Shown one piece after another: positions 51,919 through 61,770 of a stretch of DNA of 64,000 bases; within the stretch, counting starts at the first letter, position 1; every line of letters starts with the position of its first letter. Source of the stretch: CAVXTF01 sp963701375 (GTDB lineage: Bacteria; Actinomycetota; Acidimicrobiia; Acidimicrobiales; CAVXTF01); assembly GCA_963701375.1 (NCBI GenBank), contig CAVOZT010000003.1, forward strand, positions 124,001-188,000, written 5' to 3'. The notes beneath the pieces are model-generated. The model worked only from the letters and a program-made list of their open reading frames with translations, searched no databases and was not told the origin of the DNA. Position numbers and translations under genes: made by a program.

Positions 51919-52582
51919 CAAGGCCAATCTGAGGAGGCTTCTCGACGAGCTAGGTGTTCACAAGTTAGGAGCCCGTTCCGAAGTGCCGCCCTCGCAGAAC
52001 GGGGCGGCGACGCAGAACGGCTCGTCGGCACACCACGAGGCAGTCGACGTTTCAGCCTTCGTGCTGGCCGGGGACGCCAGGGCGGTTGTCGCCATCACGG
52101 AGCTCCCTGCGTTCGCGGCGAGCCTCGGCCTGCCGGTCGCGTTGATCGTGGACGGGTCCAACACGTCCACAGAACAACTCGCGATCGCTTGTGCCGCACG
52201 CGATCCACTCGACCTTGCTGCGCCCAGACCGAACTTGCTTACCTACGCTTCGGCTCCAACGAAAGCTCCTGACGGCGTTTCGCTCACCGTGACCGTCGAG
52301 GTCGTCGACACCGCCACTCTGGACGTTTCGGACGGCGCCAACCCCAACGAGATCTCGGATCGTGTACAAAACGCCCTTCTTGTGGTGTCCTCGGGTTTCG
52401 CGACGCCAGAAGACCTCGAAGTAGTGGCTCTTGCTTCCGAGCATCATGGGCGCCCGCTCGTCGGCGTCGTCGTGGCCGACCCGGAACGATCCGACAAGAC
52501 GTCGGGTCACCAGCAACCGCGACGAGTCATGGGGTCCCACGGCCCTCGGCAGCTCTCAGCCCTCAGGAACGCGACGCGATGA
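51911..52582 (+). CDS. Small protein resembling a degenerate BY-kinase/CpsD domain
   Basis: The 223-residue protein has no recognised domain by motif, but its layout matches the C-terminal part of bacterial tyrosine kinases without a P-loop. There is an inner strand LPVALIVDGSN, a VLLVVSSG-like strand (QNALLVVSSGFATPEDLEVV), and GVVVADPERSDKTSG near the end, which is the typical tail of actinobacterial Wzz partners. No Walker A or Tyr cluster is seen, so kinase activity is unlikely. GTG 51911 overlaps the preceding Wzz stop by eight bases. It probably acts with the flanking Wzz proteins. Confidence 0.6.
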   Translation: MSNKANLRRLLDELGVHKLGARSEVPPSQNGAATQNGSSAHHEAVDVSAFVLAGDARAVVAITELPAFAASLGLPVALIVDGSNTSTEQLAIACAARDPLDLAAPRPNLLTYASAPTKAPDGVSLTVTVEVVDTATLDVSDGANPNEISDRVQNALLVVSSGFATPEDLEVVALASEHHGRPLVGVVVADPERSDKTSGHQQPRRVMGSHGPRQLSALRNATR

Positions 52583-54223
52583 GCGATTACCTGCCAGTAG
52601 ACGAGCCCATGGGTGGCCCGGGTACCGAGACCCAGCCGTCCAGGCGTTACATGGGCCAATTCGTCAGCCTTCACTACGTCTTCAAGGCGTTCTCACGAAG
52701 AAAGCGGATCTGGATCACGTTGGCGGTTGCGGGCCTGTTGATCGGGGTGTCCCTCCACCAGGTGATACCGAGCAAGTACACGGCCCAGACGTCGCTGTTG
52801 ATGGTGCACAACCCGAACGACGACCCGACTCGCGACATGGCGACCGACGTGGCGCTACTCGAGAGCGAAGCTGTGGCTCAGAAGGTCGTGAGCGAGCTTG
52901 GGTTGCAGACGAGCGCTCAGAAATTCACGGGCGAATATACAGGCGTCGCTCTCACCGACCAGGTGCTCCAGATCACGCTTTCGGCCCCGACAGCAGCCGA
53001 CGCCGTCGCCCGCGCCAACGCGTTGGACACGGCGTTCCTGAGCTTCAGGAGCGCCGTGCTGACAGCCCAGAACAGTGCCTTCGCCGGGACCTTGAACGCG
53101 CAGATAAAGACGCTCCAAGGCGAAGCCACTTCGATCCAGAACCAGATGAACTCGCTGCCTACCTCAAGCCCCGGAACTCCGGGCGCCGCCGAGTTAGCGA
53201 GCCTGCAGACGCAGCGCCAGGCTCTGATCGGCCAGATAAACACCCTGAACCAGCAGATCCAGTCCGACGATCTGATCACGACAACGATCGTCGGCGGGAG
53301 CAAGACTGTCTCCGGCGCCACGGCCATCGTTCACTCGAAGTTGAAGGTGTTTCTCGCGGACGGCGCATCGGGTCTGGTAGCGGGACTCGCGCTGGGCCTC
53401 GGGATCATTGCCGTCGGGGCGATCGTCTCGGACCGGATCCGCCAGCGCGACGAGGTCGCGTCGGCACTCGGTGCCCCCGTGGAATTGAGCGTTGGCCGGT
53501 TCCGACGAATCAAGATGATGCGCAAACGTCGGCTGCGCCGTCGGCTCAGCCGACCCGGCAGGCCGGTGGAGCTGATGTCCCGGCAACTTCGCTCCGTCGT
53601 CCAGGCAGGCCCGAGCCCGAAGCGCCTAGCAGTCGTCTCGCTGGACAGTCTCGAAGCGTCTGCGCTGAGCCTCGCAATACTCGCCGGCAGGCTGGCCGTG
53701 TTCGAGGGGAGCAGGGTCATGGTCGTTGACCTGTCGCCGGGACGAATCCTCGGCGAGCTCCTCGGGGTGACCAAACCCGAGACGCGGCATCGTGTTCGTA
53801 AAAGGCGCGTGGGTGCCGGTCCTCGTCTCGGTGCCACCAGAGGACGATCCGACAGTCGACATGCCCGCACCCGACATCGACACCGACGGGCTCCCCGGTC
53901 CGTCTTGGACCACCCCTCAGGTCGTCCTCGTGCTTGCCACGCTCGATCCCGGCGTGGGAGCAGGGAATCTGAGCAACGTCGCCGACGAAGCTGTCGTGGT
54001 CGTGACGGCCGGGCGTTCGAACGCGCAGCAAGTGCGGGCGTCTGCCGAGATGCTCCGGGCCGCCGGATTGTCCGTTCGCGGCGGCATCCTCGTAGGCGCG
54101 GACCGCAACGACGACAGCCTGGGATACACCGCAGGCCGTCGGCGATCTCATAAAGACCACGGGGCTCGGGACGACCTGATCGAGAGTTCCTACGCGTCTG
54201 CAGGCGCGGCCGAGAACCACTGA
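52579..54223 (+). CDS. Wzz-type protein with a degenerate kinase-like tail, frame broken near 53790
   Basis: The N-terminal 410 residues carry a Wzz-type region: helix near 50-70 (WITLAVAGLLIGVSLHQVI), a coiled-coil domain, and a second helix near 265-290. A BY-kinase-like region then starts (PKRLAVVSLDSLEASALSLAILA) with no GxGKS/T P-loop. Near 53,790 coding shifts frame and continues to 54,223 (PPEDDPTVDMPAPD, VVLVLATLDPG, DEAVVVVTAG), completing a fold of about 547 residues. One extra base near CGTGTTCGTAAAA explains it. It overlaps the previous gene by four bases. It would tune chain length by protein contact rather than phosphorylation. Confidence 0.72.
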
Positions 54224-54228
54224 GTCCT

Positions 54229-55500
54229 GTGTCGTCGGGCACGATGCAGTCTCCCGAGGCACCATCGGTCGCGACTTGGCTGCCGCCCTCGCGCTCGACA
54301 GACGACCGACCCGCGGACCTGTCTACGCGTCGACGGGTGGGGCTCATCTGGGGGCTTCTCTTCTTCAACGTGATGTCGTACTCGACGCAGGAGACGGTCG
54401 TCCATATCCCGTCGGTGGTCGGAAAGCTCATGACCCAAGGTGCCCTGGCACTGGCGTTCCTCCTTGCGCTTGCGGTGAACCGCAAGCTCGTGGTGCGACC
54501 CAACACCTTCTTGGTCTTGGCCACCGTGCTCGCAGTGTCGGCGTTCATGATGAGCATCAGGGACCAGGTGAGCATCATCGGCTCGGACTACCGAGCGGTT
54601 CGGCTCGTCGTCTTCGTTGCGACGATCTGGCTCCTTACACCGTGGTGGGGGCGAAAGGACATGTTCCTTCTTCGTTGCCAGCTTCGGGCGCTCGGCATCG
54701 TCCTCGCGATGGTGCTCTTGGGATTTGCAATCGCGCCGGGCAAGGCGTTCTCCTTCCAGGGTCGACTCACCGGCGACATCTGGCCGATCCCCCCGACCCA
54801 GGTCGCGCACTACGCGGCGGTCGCCGCGGGCGTCGTGGCCGTTCTGTGGTTCGCGGGAATGGTCCGTCGGAACATCGCAATCCTTGCTTTCACCGGAAGT
54901 GTGGCGATCGTCGTGCTCACCCATACGCGCACGGCCCTGATTGCGCTGCTCGCCGGGATCCTCGTCGCCGGGCTCAGCCTCTTCGTCGGTCGCAAACGGG
55001 TCCGGAACGTCTTCGGCATCGTCCTCGTCGTCCTCGTGCTCTCTGGCGTCGTGCTTCTCCCTGCCCTCACTAACTGGTTCAGCAGGGGTCAGAGCACCCA
55101 AGAGATAACTCAGCTGACCGGGAGGACGGTCGTCTGGGGTGAGCTCGTCAACTCCCCGCGCCCGGTCGACAACATGATCTTCGGGTACGGGCTTTCGAAC
55201 GACTCGTTCAACGGACTGCCGATCGACAACAGCTGGTTGGCCGTCTATCAGGGTCAGGGTCTCGTCGGAGACGTCCTGGTCGGGCTGATCATGCTGTTTT
55301 TGATTCTCATCGCTGCGTACCGACCACGAGGTCCCGCGCGGGCAGTCGCCCTGTTCCTGCTCGTGTACTGCCTGATCGCATCCTTCACCGAGACGGGGCT
55401 CGGTGGCGCGTCGACTTACATGCTCGACCTGACGATCGCCGCCTCTCTTCTCGTGCCGACGGCGCCAAAGCTTCTCGCCACACATCGGGAACTGGTGTGA
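54229..55500 (+). CDS. O-antigen ligase/polymerase-like membrane protein (Wzy-type)
   Basis: The 423-residue protein has about ten transmembrane helices. The long periplasmic-side loop near residue 285-350 carries TGRTVVWGELVNSPRP and GYGLSNDSFNG, the pattern of the Wzy/WaaL (O-antigen ligase) family. It would join repeat units into polymer on the outer face. GTG 54229 opens five bases after the preceding stop. Its stop overlaps the next gene (GTGA). Confidence 0.82.
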   Translation: MSSGTMQSPEAPSVATWLPPSRSTDDRPADLSTRRRVGLIWGLLFFNVMSYSTQETVVHIPSVVGKLMTQGALALAFLLALAVNRKLVVRPNTFLVLATVLAVSAFMMSIRDQVSIIGSDYRAVRLVVFVATIWLLTPWWGRKDMFLLRCQLRALGIVLAMVLLGFAIAPGKAFSFQGRLTGDIWPIPPTQVAHYAAVAAGVVAVLWFAGMVRRNIAILAFTGSVAIVVLTHTRTALIALLAGILVAGLSLFVGRKRVRNVFGIVLVVLVLSGVVLLPALTNWFSRGQSTQEITQLTGRTVVWGELVNSPRPVDNMIFGYGLSNDSFNGLPIDNSWLAVYQGQGLVGDVLVGLIMLFLILIAAYRPRGPARAVALFLLVYCLIASFTETGLGGASTYMLDLTIAASLLVPTAPKLLATHRELV

Positions 55501-57758
55501 GGGTTCTGGTAGTCCACAACCGATACCGGTCGGCCTCTCCGAGCGGCGAGAACCGAGTGGTGGACCAGGAAACGAGGGCCTTGTTGCGGGCCGGTCACGA
55601 CGTCGAGCACTTCGAGCGCGAGAGCGACGACATCCAGAGTTTCTCGTTGCGTCAGAAGGCGCTCCTCCCAGGGCAGGTCGTGTGGAGCCCGAGTGCCGCC
55701 CGCGAGATCGGCCGGGTTCTCGGAACCTTCAAGCCTGACGTGGTCCACGTTCACAACCTCTTCCCGATGATCAGTCCGTCCGTGCTGCACGCGTGCCGGC
55801 GTCACCTCGTGCCCGCGGTCGTGACTCTTCACAACTACCGGCCGATCTGCCCGAGCGGGGACCTCTTCCGCGACGGCGCTATATGCCACGACTGTGTAGG
55901 CCGAGCTCCGTTCCCCTCGGTCCTGCACGGCTGCTACCGGGATTCGGCCGCAGCGACACTGCCGCTCGCCATTGCGAACGTGGTCACCAGGGGAACGTGG
56001 AAAACGCTCCCTTCCGCGTACATCTTCATCTCAGCGGCGCAGCGAGAACTCTTCTCCAGTCTCGATCTGCCAAAAGAGCGCTGTTTCGTAAAGCACAACC
56101 TCGTGTACCCAATGACCGGAGAAGGGACCACCGAACCGCTGATCGTCTACCTCGGACGGCTGAACGAGGACAAAGGCCTGCCCCTTTTGATGGAAGCGTG
56201 GGACCGTCACGCGCCGAGCGGGTTGAAGCTCGTCATAGCTGGGGGCGGCCCTCTCGAAGAAGAGGTGAGCGAGTGGGCGAGGTCCAGGCCGTCGGTCGAG
56301 GACGCCGGGTTACTCACCCGCGACGGGTGCATCTCTCTACTCGCGCGAGCCCGCGCCGCGGTCGTACCCTCTCAGTGGCTCGAACCGTTCGGACTCGTCG
56401 TCGCAGAGGCCATGTCCGCAGGCGTTCCTGCGATAGCCCCCGCTCACGGTGCTTTCCCAGAGCTGATCGCCGACGGGGTGGACGGGGTGCTGTTTCCTCC
56501 GGGAGACGTCGGCGCACTGGCAAGATTGTTCGACGAGGTAGAGCGCGAGCCTGAGCGGTGGGACGCACTTGGGCGCGAGGCGCGCCGTTCCTACGAGCGG
56601 CGGTTCGAACCCGACAAGAACGTCGCCGAGCTCGAGGCGATCTACCGGTTCGCGTTGGAGCATCCCGTCTGGATCGAACTCGAGGGCTCGGGGCCGTCTG
56701 CTCCAGCCGCGACGCGGCGGGTGGGACCTGACCGCGCCGTGGACTCTGCAAGTGTGGCCGAGCCGGACATCGAACGATTCTGGGAGTCGCACCCATGCGG
56801 GGACGAGCTCATCGGTGGGCTCGTAGAACGCTACCGCGAGGACTTTTCCGCCTTCTTCGAAGCGTACGACGAGTCGCGCTACAAGGTGGAGTCGCACATT
56901 CCGGCGTGCCTCGACGCACTCGATCTGAGGGACAAGAAGGTCCTCGAGATCGGTCTCGGGCAGGGAGCCGAGTCCGAGCAGCTGATACGTCGCGGAGCGC
57001 GTTGGACCGGTCTCGACCTGACCGAAGAGTCTGTGCGTCGGGTACAGATTCGCCTCGAGCTGAGAAACCTCGAGTACGACGACATATGGCGAGGGTCGGC
57101 ACTCCGTATACCGGCACCCGACGCTTCGTTCGATCTCGTCTTCTCGCACGGCGTTCTCCATCACGTCCCGGACGTCGTGACCGCCCAAACCGAGATTCAC
57201 CGCGTGCTTCGGCCCGGCGGCCGTCTCGTCGTGATGCTCTACGCCCGCAGATCTTTGAACTATCTGCTGACCATCAAGTTCTTGCGGCGCGCCGGCCTGG
57301 TTGCCGTTTGGCCTCTCCGAAACCTCATTCATCGCGGCCACATTGGAGGGCACTTGCGAAACGCAGAGCGCGAAGGCCTTTCGAGATATCTGCGGATCGG
57401 GCGGTTCGTCCACGCCAACACCGACGGACCGGCGAACCCGTATGCGCGCGTCTACGACATCGCAGACGTCAAGCGCGACTTCCCGGACTTCAAGGTAGCC
57501 AGGACTCACAAGGAGTTCATGCACGCGCCTCCGTTGCCGGTCCACGGGCTGCCAGGGGGACATCTTTTGGGGTGGCACCTCTGGGTTGAAATGGAGCCTC
57601 TGGTCCGCCACAGGGTTGACCCGGCGCACGGAATGGGTCGCGTCGAGATCAACGCAGAGCACAACGGCCACTCACGGCACCTGGGTGGGAACCACAAAGC
57701 GCCTTTGAGCCCCGAAGAAGCAGTCCTGCCAGAAGGGGAAGCTCATGTCGCTCCCTAA
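55497..57758 (+). CDS. Fused GT4 glycosyltransferase and SAM methyltransferase
   Basis: The 753-residue protein joins a GT4 glycosyltransferase (about 1-395; SPSGENRVVDQE, VVHVHNLFPMISPSVL, donor site EPFGLVVAEAMSAGVPAIAP) to a class I SAM methyltransferase (about 425-690; VLEIGLGQGAESEQLIRRGA, SFDLVFSHGVLHHV, VLRPGGRLV). The linker is Pro/Ala/Asp rich. Fusion suggests that it adds a sugar and methylates it or the neighbouring residue. The GTG start overlaps the previous stop (GTGA); its stop overlaps the next start by 14 bases. A C-terminal tail of about 60 residues has no clear domain. Confidence 0.86.
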   Translation: MRVLVVHNRYRSASPSGENRVVDQETRALLRAGHDVEHFERESDDIQSFSLRQKALLPGQVVWSPSAAREIGRVLGTFKPDVVHVHNLFPMISPSVLHACRRHLVPAVVTLHNYRPICPSGDLFRDGAICHDCVGRAPFPSVLHGCYRDSAAATLPLAIANVVTRGTWKTLPSAYIFISAAQRELFSSLDLPKERCFVKHNLVYPMTGEGTTEPLIVYLGRLNEDKGLPLLMEAWDRHAPSGLKLVIAGGGPLEEEVSEWARSRPSVEDAGLLTRDGCISLLARARAAVVPSQWLEPFGLVVAEAMSAGVPAIAPAHGAFPELIADGVDGVLFPPGDVGALARLFDEVEREPERWDALGREARRSYERRFEPDKNVAELEAIYRFALEHPVWIELEGSGPSAPAATRRVGPDRAVDSASVAEPDIERFWESHPCGDELIGGLVERYREDFSAFFEAYDESRYKVESHIPACLDALDLRDKKVLEIGLGQGAESEQLIRRGARWTGLDLTEESVRRVQIRLELRNLEYDDIWRGSALRIPAPDASFDLVFSHGVLHHVPDVVTAQTEIHRVLRPGGRLVVMLYARRSLNYLLTIKFLRRAGLVAVWPLRNLIHRGHIGGHLRNAEREGLSRYLRIGRFVHANTDGPANPYARVYDIADVKRDFPDFKVARTHKEFMHAPPLPVHGLPGGHLLGWHLWVEMEPLVRHRVDPAHGMGRVEINAEHNGHSRHLGGNHKAPLSPEEAVLPEGEAHVAP

Positions 57759-58470
57759 GCCGGGCGTCATAACTCCTTCCCACGGATCTCGGCAAGGCGG
57801 CAACCCTTCAGGTGGCCCGTCGCCCGAGAGTGCTTCTGACGGCAAGGATTCTCCTGTTCGATCTCCGGGTCGTCGTGTGTGGATCGGCATAGGGCTATAT
57901 GCGTTAGTGGCGATCGGTGGCCTCTACGTCGCGATCAGGCCGGCACCCACTCCTGTCGACCGTCTGGTCGACAGGATCCTCCCGGTCGAATACAGCGTGC
58001 ACTGGCTTTCGTACATCACCTATCTCGGCCGCCCTCGCGCTGTGATTCCCGGAGTCGCGGTGTGTTGCGTCCTGGCCTTCTTGTGGGACCGCCGAAGGGT
58101 GATCACCTGTCTCGTCGCTCCGGTGGCCGCGATCGTCATCACCGAATACATTGCGAAACCAGTCGTCGGGCGCATGTACGGCGGAAGCCTCAGCTACCCG
58201 TCGGGTCACATGACGTCGGTTGCGGCCGTCGTCGCGGTCTTTATCCTCGCTGTGCCGCCAAGGTGGCGTCGGAGCGCGGCGGTCCTCGGCGTCGCCGTGG
58301 ACCTGTTGGTGGCGGTGACCCTCATACTGCTTCGGTGGCACTACCTGACTGACGTTCTCGCAGGCGCAGCAGTCGCCATCGGTACGACTCTGCTCGTCGA
58401 CACCGTCGTTCACATGTACCCGGTCAACGCCCGCGGTCGAACCCGCACCCAAACAGATCCGGTCTTGTGA
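57745..58470 (+). CDS. PAP2-family membrane phosphatase
   Basis: The 241-residue protein has a cytosolic Ser/Gly-rich N-terminus and about six helices. The three PAP2 motifs are K138-P-V-V-G-R143, P152-S-G-H155 and R197-W-H199-Y-L-T-D203. H155, H199 and D203 are the active residues. The third motif is RWHYLTD instead of SRxxxxxH, a subfamily form. It may remove phosphate from undecaprenyl pyrophosphate, recycling the lipid carrier, or act on another lipid phosphate. ATG 57745 overlaps the fusion gene. Followed after four bases by a methyltransferase. Confidence 0.85.
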   Translation: MSLPKPGVITPSHGSRQGGNPSGGPSPESASDGKDSPVRSPGRRVWIGIGLYALVAIGGLYVAIRPAPTPVDRLVDRILPVEYSVHWLSYITYLGRPRAVIPGVAVCCVLAFLWDRRRVITCLVAPVAAIVITEYIAKPVVGRMYGGSLSYPSGHMTSVAAVVAVFILAVPPRWRRSAAVLGVAVDLLVAVTLILLRWHYLTDVLAGAAVAIGTTLLVDTVVHMYPVNARGRTRTQTDPVL

Positions 58471-58474
58471 TCCC

Positions 58475-59227
58475 GTGGGATCCATCGATTGGAACCGGAA
58501 GACCTGGGACGATCCCGAAAACTGGCTCCGTTCCGGTGACAATTGGACCTTCCACGCCGAGGCGTGTGCTCAGCCTTACGAGGATTGGAAACGCTCGGTC
58601 GTGTCCACGTTCCTCCAGCCATTCCTCGGCCCGGAGATCGACATGCTCGAGATCGCTCCTGGCTATGGCCGCTGGACCGAGTACATGATCGGGAGCGTCC
58701 GATCGCTCACTTTGGTTGACCTGAGCCCGACTTGCATCGAGCAGTGTCGCGAACGTTTCGGGGGTGACCATCCCGATATCGCCTTTCACGTGAACGACGG
58801 AAGATCTCTCCCGGTAGACGGCGAGTCGATCGACGTGGTCTGGTCGTTCAGCAGCTTCGTCCATATCGACGAGTCGGAGATCGGCGCCTACCTGATGGAG
58901 ATACGTCGTGTGCTGCGACCAGGTGGGCGCTTCTTGATCCATCACTCGGGATGGGCCGATTGGACGCTCGCGCTCGCCCCGGTGACTCGGCGCCTCGGAA
59001 AGCCGGGCAAGGCACTCATCAATCGGACCGCCCAGGGCGTGTGGCGCCGCTCAGGCGACCGCAGCCCTATGTCAGCCGAGCGGTTCGCTTCTCTCGTTGA
59101 TCGGTCGGGACTGAAGGTCCAGGGACAAGTAAGACGCTGGGGAGACGGCGGGAAATTCGGCGTCGCTTTCCGCGACGTGGTCACTTTCGGAAGCTTCGCG
59201 GAACCCGCTAGAGCGTCACGACGGTGA
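58475..59227 (+). CDS. Class I SAM-dependent methyltransferase
   Basis: The 250-residue protein has the SAM fold: motif I MLEIAPGYGRWTEYM, acidic end of strand 2 (LVDLSP), DVVWSFSSFVHI, and VLRPGGRFLIHH. It probably methylates a sugar or lipid-linked intermediate. GTG 58475 is four bases after the PAP2 stop. It is the last gene of the plus-strand operon and overlaps the converging beta-mannosidase-like gene by 12 bases at the 3' end, a tail-to-tail arrangement with possible transcript interference. Confidence 0.84.
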   Translation: MGSIDWNRKTWDDPENWLRSGDNWTFHAEACAQPYEDWKRSVVSTFLQPFLGPEIDMLEIAPGYGRWTEYMIGSVRSLTLVDLSPTCIEQCRERFGGDHPDIAFHVNDGRSLPVDGESIDVVWSFSSFVHIDESEIGAYLMEIRRVLRPGGRFLIHHSGWADWTLALAPVTRRLGKPGKALINRTAQGVWRRSGDRSPMSAERFASLVDRSGLKVQGQVRRWGDGGKFGVAFRDVVTFGSFAEPARASRR

Positions 59228-61720
59228 ACCGAACCGCACGAGCTTGAAGCAGTTCAGGGCCCTTACCTCTCCCGACAAAGGCGCCTGCAGCGACGACTGC
59301 TCCGCACCGGGGCCGGCTCCCACCTCCGGGTGGAGCGTGAGCCTCCTTCGGGCACCAGGGAGAAGATGGAACCACGAGTCTTCAGGCCTGTACCCGGGCA
59401 CGTCGACCACCACCCACTCGGCGAACCGTCTCGTTGTTATCTCGAGCACCCAATCACCGTCGTCGTTGCGAACGACCTGCGCCTCGAGTCCTAGGTCGGG
59501 TTCGACGGGTCTGATGCTCCCGCCCGGCTGATGGACGACGGTCGAAGCGGCACGCGGCCCGGATTCTGAGACAAAGGTGGCTGCGACAACGTCGTGAGCA
59601 GTGGGGCCGAAAGCGAATGCGCCCGAGAGATCCCTGAATCCGTCGAACAGACCGCTCATCTCTATCGTCGTGGCCGACCGGCCCCCGACCACGACCCGTT
59701 GCTCGGCCGACTCGACCATCAACTCTCCTCGCACGAAGAGCTCGGCGCGCACGTTGCCGGCAACTTCGAACGCGCTGTCGTTCACGACGTGGAGGTGCAG
59801 ACCGTTCAGACCCTCGTCGGTGAGCACCATGCCGACAGGAGCGAGCACACGTTTGAGGACGTACCAGGGGGATTTCGGTCTGCCCAGACTGTCGAGCACG
59901 CCCCAGCCCGCCCCCGGACGAAGGTCCCTGAGAGCGAGCACGATCGCGCCCGAGCAAGTCGACCCCGGCCTTCGCCACTCGCTCATGACGATCTCGAACA
60001 GCCGCGCCACTGTCGCACGAGCGAGGTCCAACGCTCGCTCGGCGTCCGAGTATCGGAGTTCGAACGGGTCGACGCCGAAAAGCTTGCGCATGTAGAAGCC
60101 CTGCATGTCCTCGAGATCCCATGACCTGCCGGCGTCGTGGTGGACTGCGAGCTTCCAGCGAGGATCGTGGCCCGCACGGTGCGAGCCGCCGCATTCCTCG
60201 TCGACGGTCCGGCGCTCCGGAGGCGTTGCGAATGCCAGGCATTCGGAAGCAAACCGGATTCCGGCTCTCCTTGCGTCCTCCACAGGACGGAGGTAACCCC
60301 CGATCCCGAAGTAATGGCTCACACCCGAATCCATCTGGTACGGAACGGTTCCCCCCGTCGGGTTGGAGGTGACGTACGGAACACCGGGGAGCAGCTCGTC
60401 GACGAGATCGGGGATGTTCCGCTCGAGCACAGGAAAATCCCAACGGTCCTTCGGTAGCGAGTGCATCGCGGCCTGCTCTTCTACCTCTTGGTTCCCGCAT
60501 ACCAACGCCACCGACGGCCTGCCGGAGATCAGCTCGAACTGCTCGACGAGCTCTGATTCCAACTCGGAGACGAAGGAAGGCTCGTCGGGCGGGTCGGTGA
60601 ATGCGAGCATGCATTCCTGCCAGACGAGCATCCCGAGCTCGTCGCAGACGTCCCAAAAAGATTCGTCTTGATACACCCCGGTGCCCGGCAATCGGATCAT
60701 GTTCAGGTTGGCCGCCTTGGCGAGCTCGACTGTCGCCCGCACCTCGTCGGGTCGAGGGGCAAGGCTCACCGCGTCCACAGGCATCCAGACGGCGCCACGA
60801 CAGAAGATCGGCTCCCCGTTCACCGAGAGGCTGAAGCGCCCGTCAGACCTGTCGAGCTCGATCGTGCGGAATCCGACACGCCCCAACGAGATCGGCCGAC
60901 CGTCGGTCTCGACGTGTACGTCGTAGAGGGGTTGAGCGCCATGGGTGTGCGGCCACCAGAGCTCGACGTCCCCGACGTTCAACGTCCCTTTCAGTGCGTA
61001 GCCACCGTCGAGGTCCTCGACGTGAAGAGCACCCTTCGCTCCCGCTGCGACGAGCACAGCGCCCGCCGGCGGAAGGGCGCCTAGCACGTGCGCATCCACC
61101 TGGATCACGCCCATGCCGTCCTCGACCGAGGTGAGCAACCGGCGACGAACGATGCGGGGGCCGAGAGAGGCGACAAGCCGGATGGACTTGTAGGGACCGA
61201 CCGGAGCCGGCGTCACTGCCCATCCGGGCAACCGGCCGAGAAGCGTCGTTCGTACGAATCGGAGATTCTGGTGGGCAACGAGATACGACTTCCAGCGTGG
61301 GCGCTTCCTCCGTCCAACGAGTGAGGCAGCAAGGGACGAGAACCTGAGCCAGATGTCGTTCTCCTCCTCGAGCGAGTCGAGCTCGACCTCGTGGGAACGG
61401 AACATGTTCTCTGTGTGGAGCAGATGGCGACCGTTCAGCCAGACGTCCGCAATGGTCGCGAGACCGCCGAACTCGAGTACGTACGGCCCGAGCTCCGTCG
61501 GACGCGTGAATCGACAGTGGAACCACCAGTCGAACGCGTCAAAATCGATGCGATCCGGGTCGTCGCCTGAGGACCTCACAGCTCCGGCGGCGGTTCCCGG
61601 GACCTGCGCCGCGCACCATCCCGAGGGTCCGAACTCGCCGAGGTCGTCAGGACCAGCGGCCGCGCCAGGTGCGGTCGACCGGCATTCCCACGAGAGCCCC
61701 GAAAGGAGATCGACCTTCAC
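59216..61720 (-). CDS. Glycoside hydrolase family 2 protein, beta-mannosidase-like
   Basis: The 834-residue protein has the GH2 order: jelly-roll sugar-binding domain (about 45-170), Ig-like domain, TIM barrel (about 280-600) and C-terminal beta domains. The acid/base is probably E412 in VCGNQEVEEQ (GNxE), and the nucleophile E493 in FASECLAFA, both in the expected order and about 80 residues apart. The set of motifs is closest to beta-mannosidases. There is no signal peptide, so a cytosolic or editing role is likely. It lies about 50 bp downstream of the ligase gene on the same strand. It could trim mannose-bearing intermediates of the polymer. Confidence 0.85.
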   Translation of the reverse strand: MKVDLLSGLSWECRSTAPGAAAGPDDLGEFGPSGWCAAQVPGTAAGAVRSSGDDPDRIDFDAFDWWFHCRFTRPTELGPYVLEFGGLATIADVWLNGRHLLHTENMFRSHEVELDSLEEENDIWLRFSSLAASLVGRRKRPRWKSYLVAHQNLRFVRTTLLGRLPGWAVTPAPVGPYKSIRLVASLGPRIVRRRLLTSVEDGMGVIQVDAHVLGALPPAGAVLVAAGAKGALHVEDLDGGYALKGTLNVGDVELWWPHTHGAQPLYDVHVETDGRPISLGRVGFRTIELDRSDGRFSLSVNGEPIFCRGAVWMPVDAVSLAPRPDEVRATVELAKAANLNMIRLPGTGVYQDESFWDVCDELGMLVWQECMLAFTDPPDEPSFVSELESELVEQFELISGRPSVALVCGNQEVEEQAAMHSLPKDRWDFPVLERNIPDLVDELLPGVPYVTSNPTGGTVPYQMDSGVSHYFGIGGYLRPVEDARRAGIRFASECLAFATPPERRTVDEECGGSHRAGHDPRWKLAVHHDAGRSWDLEDMQGFYMRKLFGVDPFELRYSDAERALDLARATVARLFEIVMSEWRRPGSTCSGAIVLALRDLRPGAGWGVLDSLGRPKSPWYVLKRVLAPVGMVLTDEGLNGLHLHVVNDSAFEVAGNVRAELFVRGELMVESAEQRVVVGGRSATTIEMSGLFDGFRDLSGAFAFGPTAHDVVAATFVSESGPRAASTVVHQPGGSIRPVEPDLGLEAQVVRNDDGDWVLEITTRRFAEWVVVDVPGYRPEDSWFHLLPGARRRLTLHPEVGAGPGAEQSSLQAPLSGEVRALNCFKLVRFGSPS

Positions 61721-61770
61721 AGTTACGGGTGTTCGACGGAGTGGTCGGACCAGGGATCAGGCGTCGTCAG

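Noticed and set aside
56337..57671. Long minus-strand frame (444 codons) opposite the GT-methyltransferase fusion
   Set aside because: Shadow of a well-defined plus-strand gene with no independent start signal or motif.
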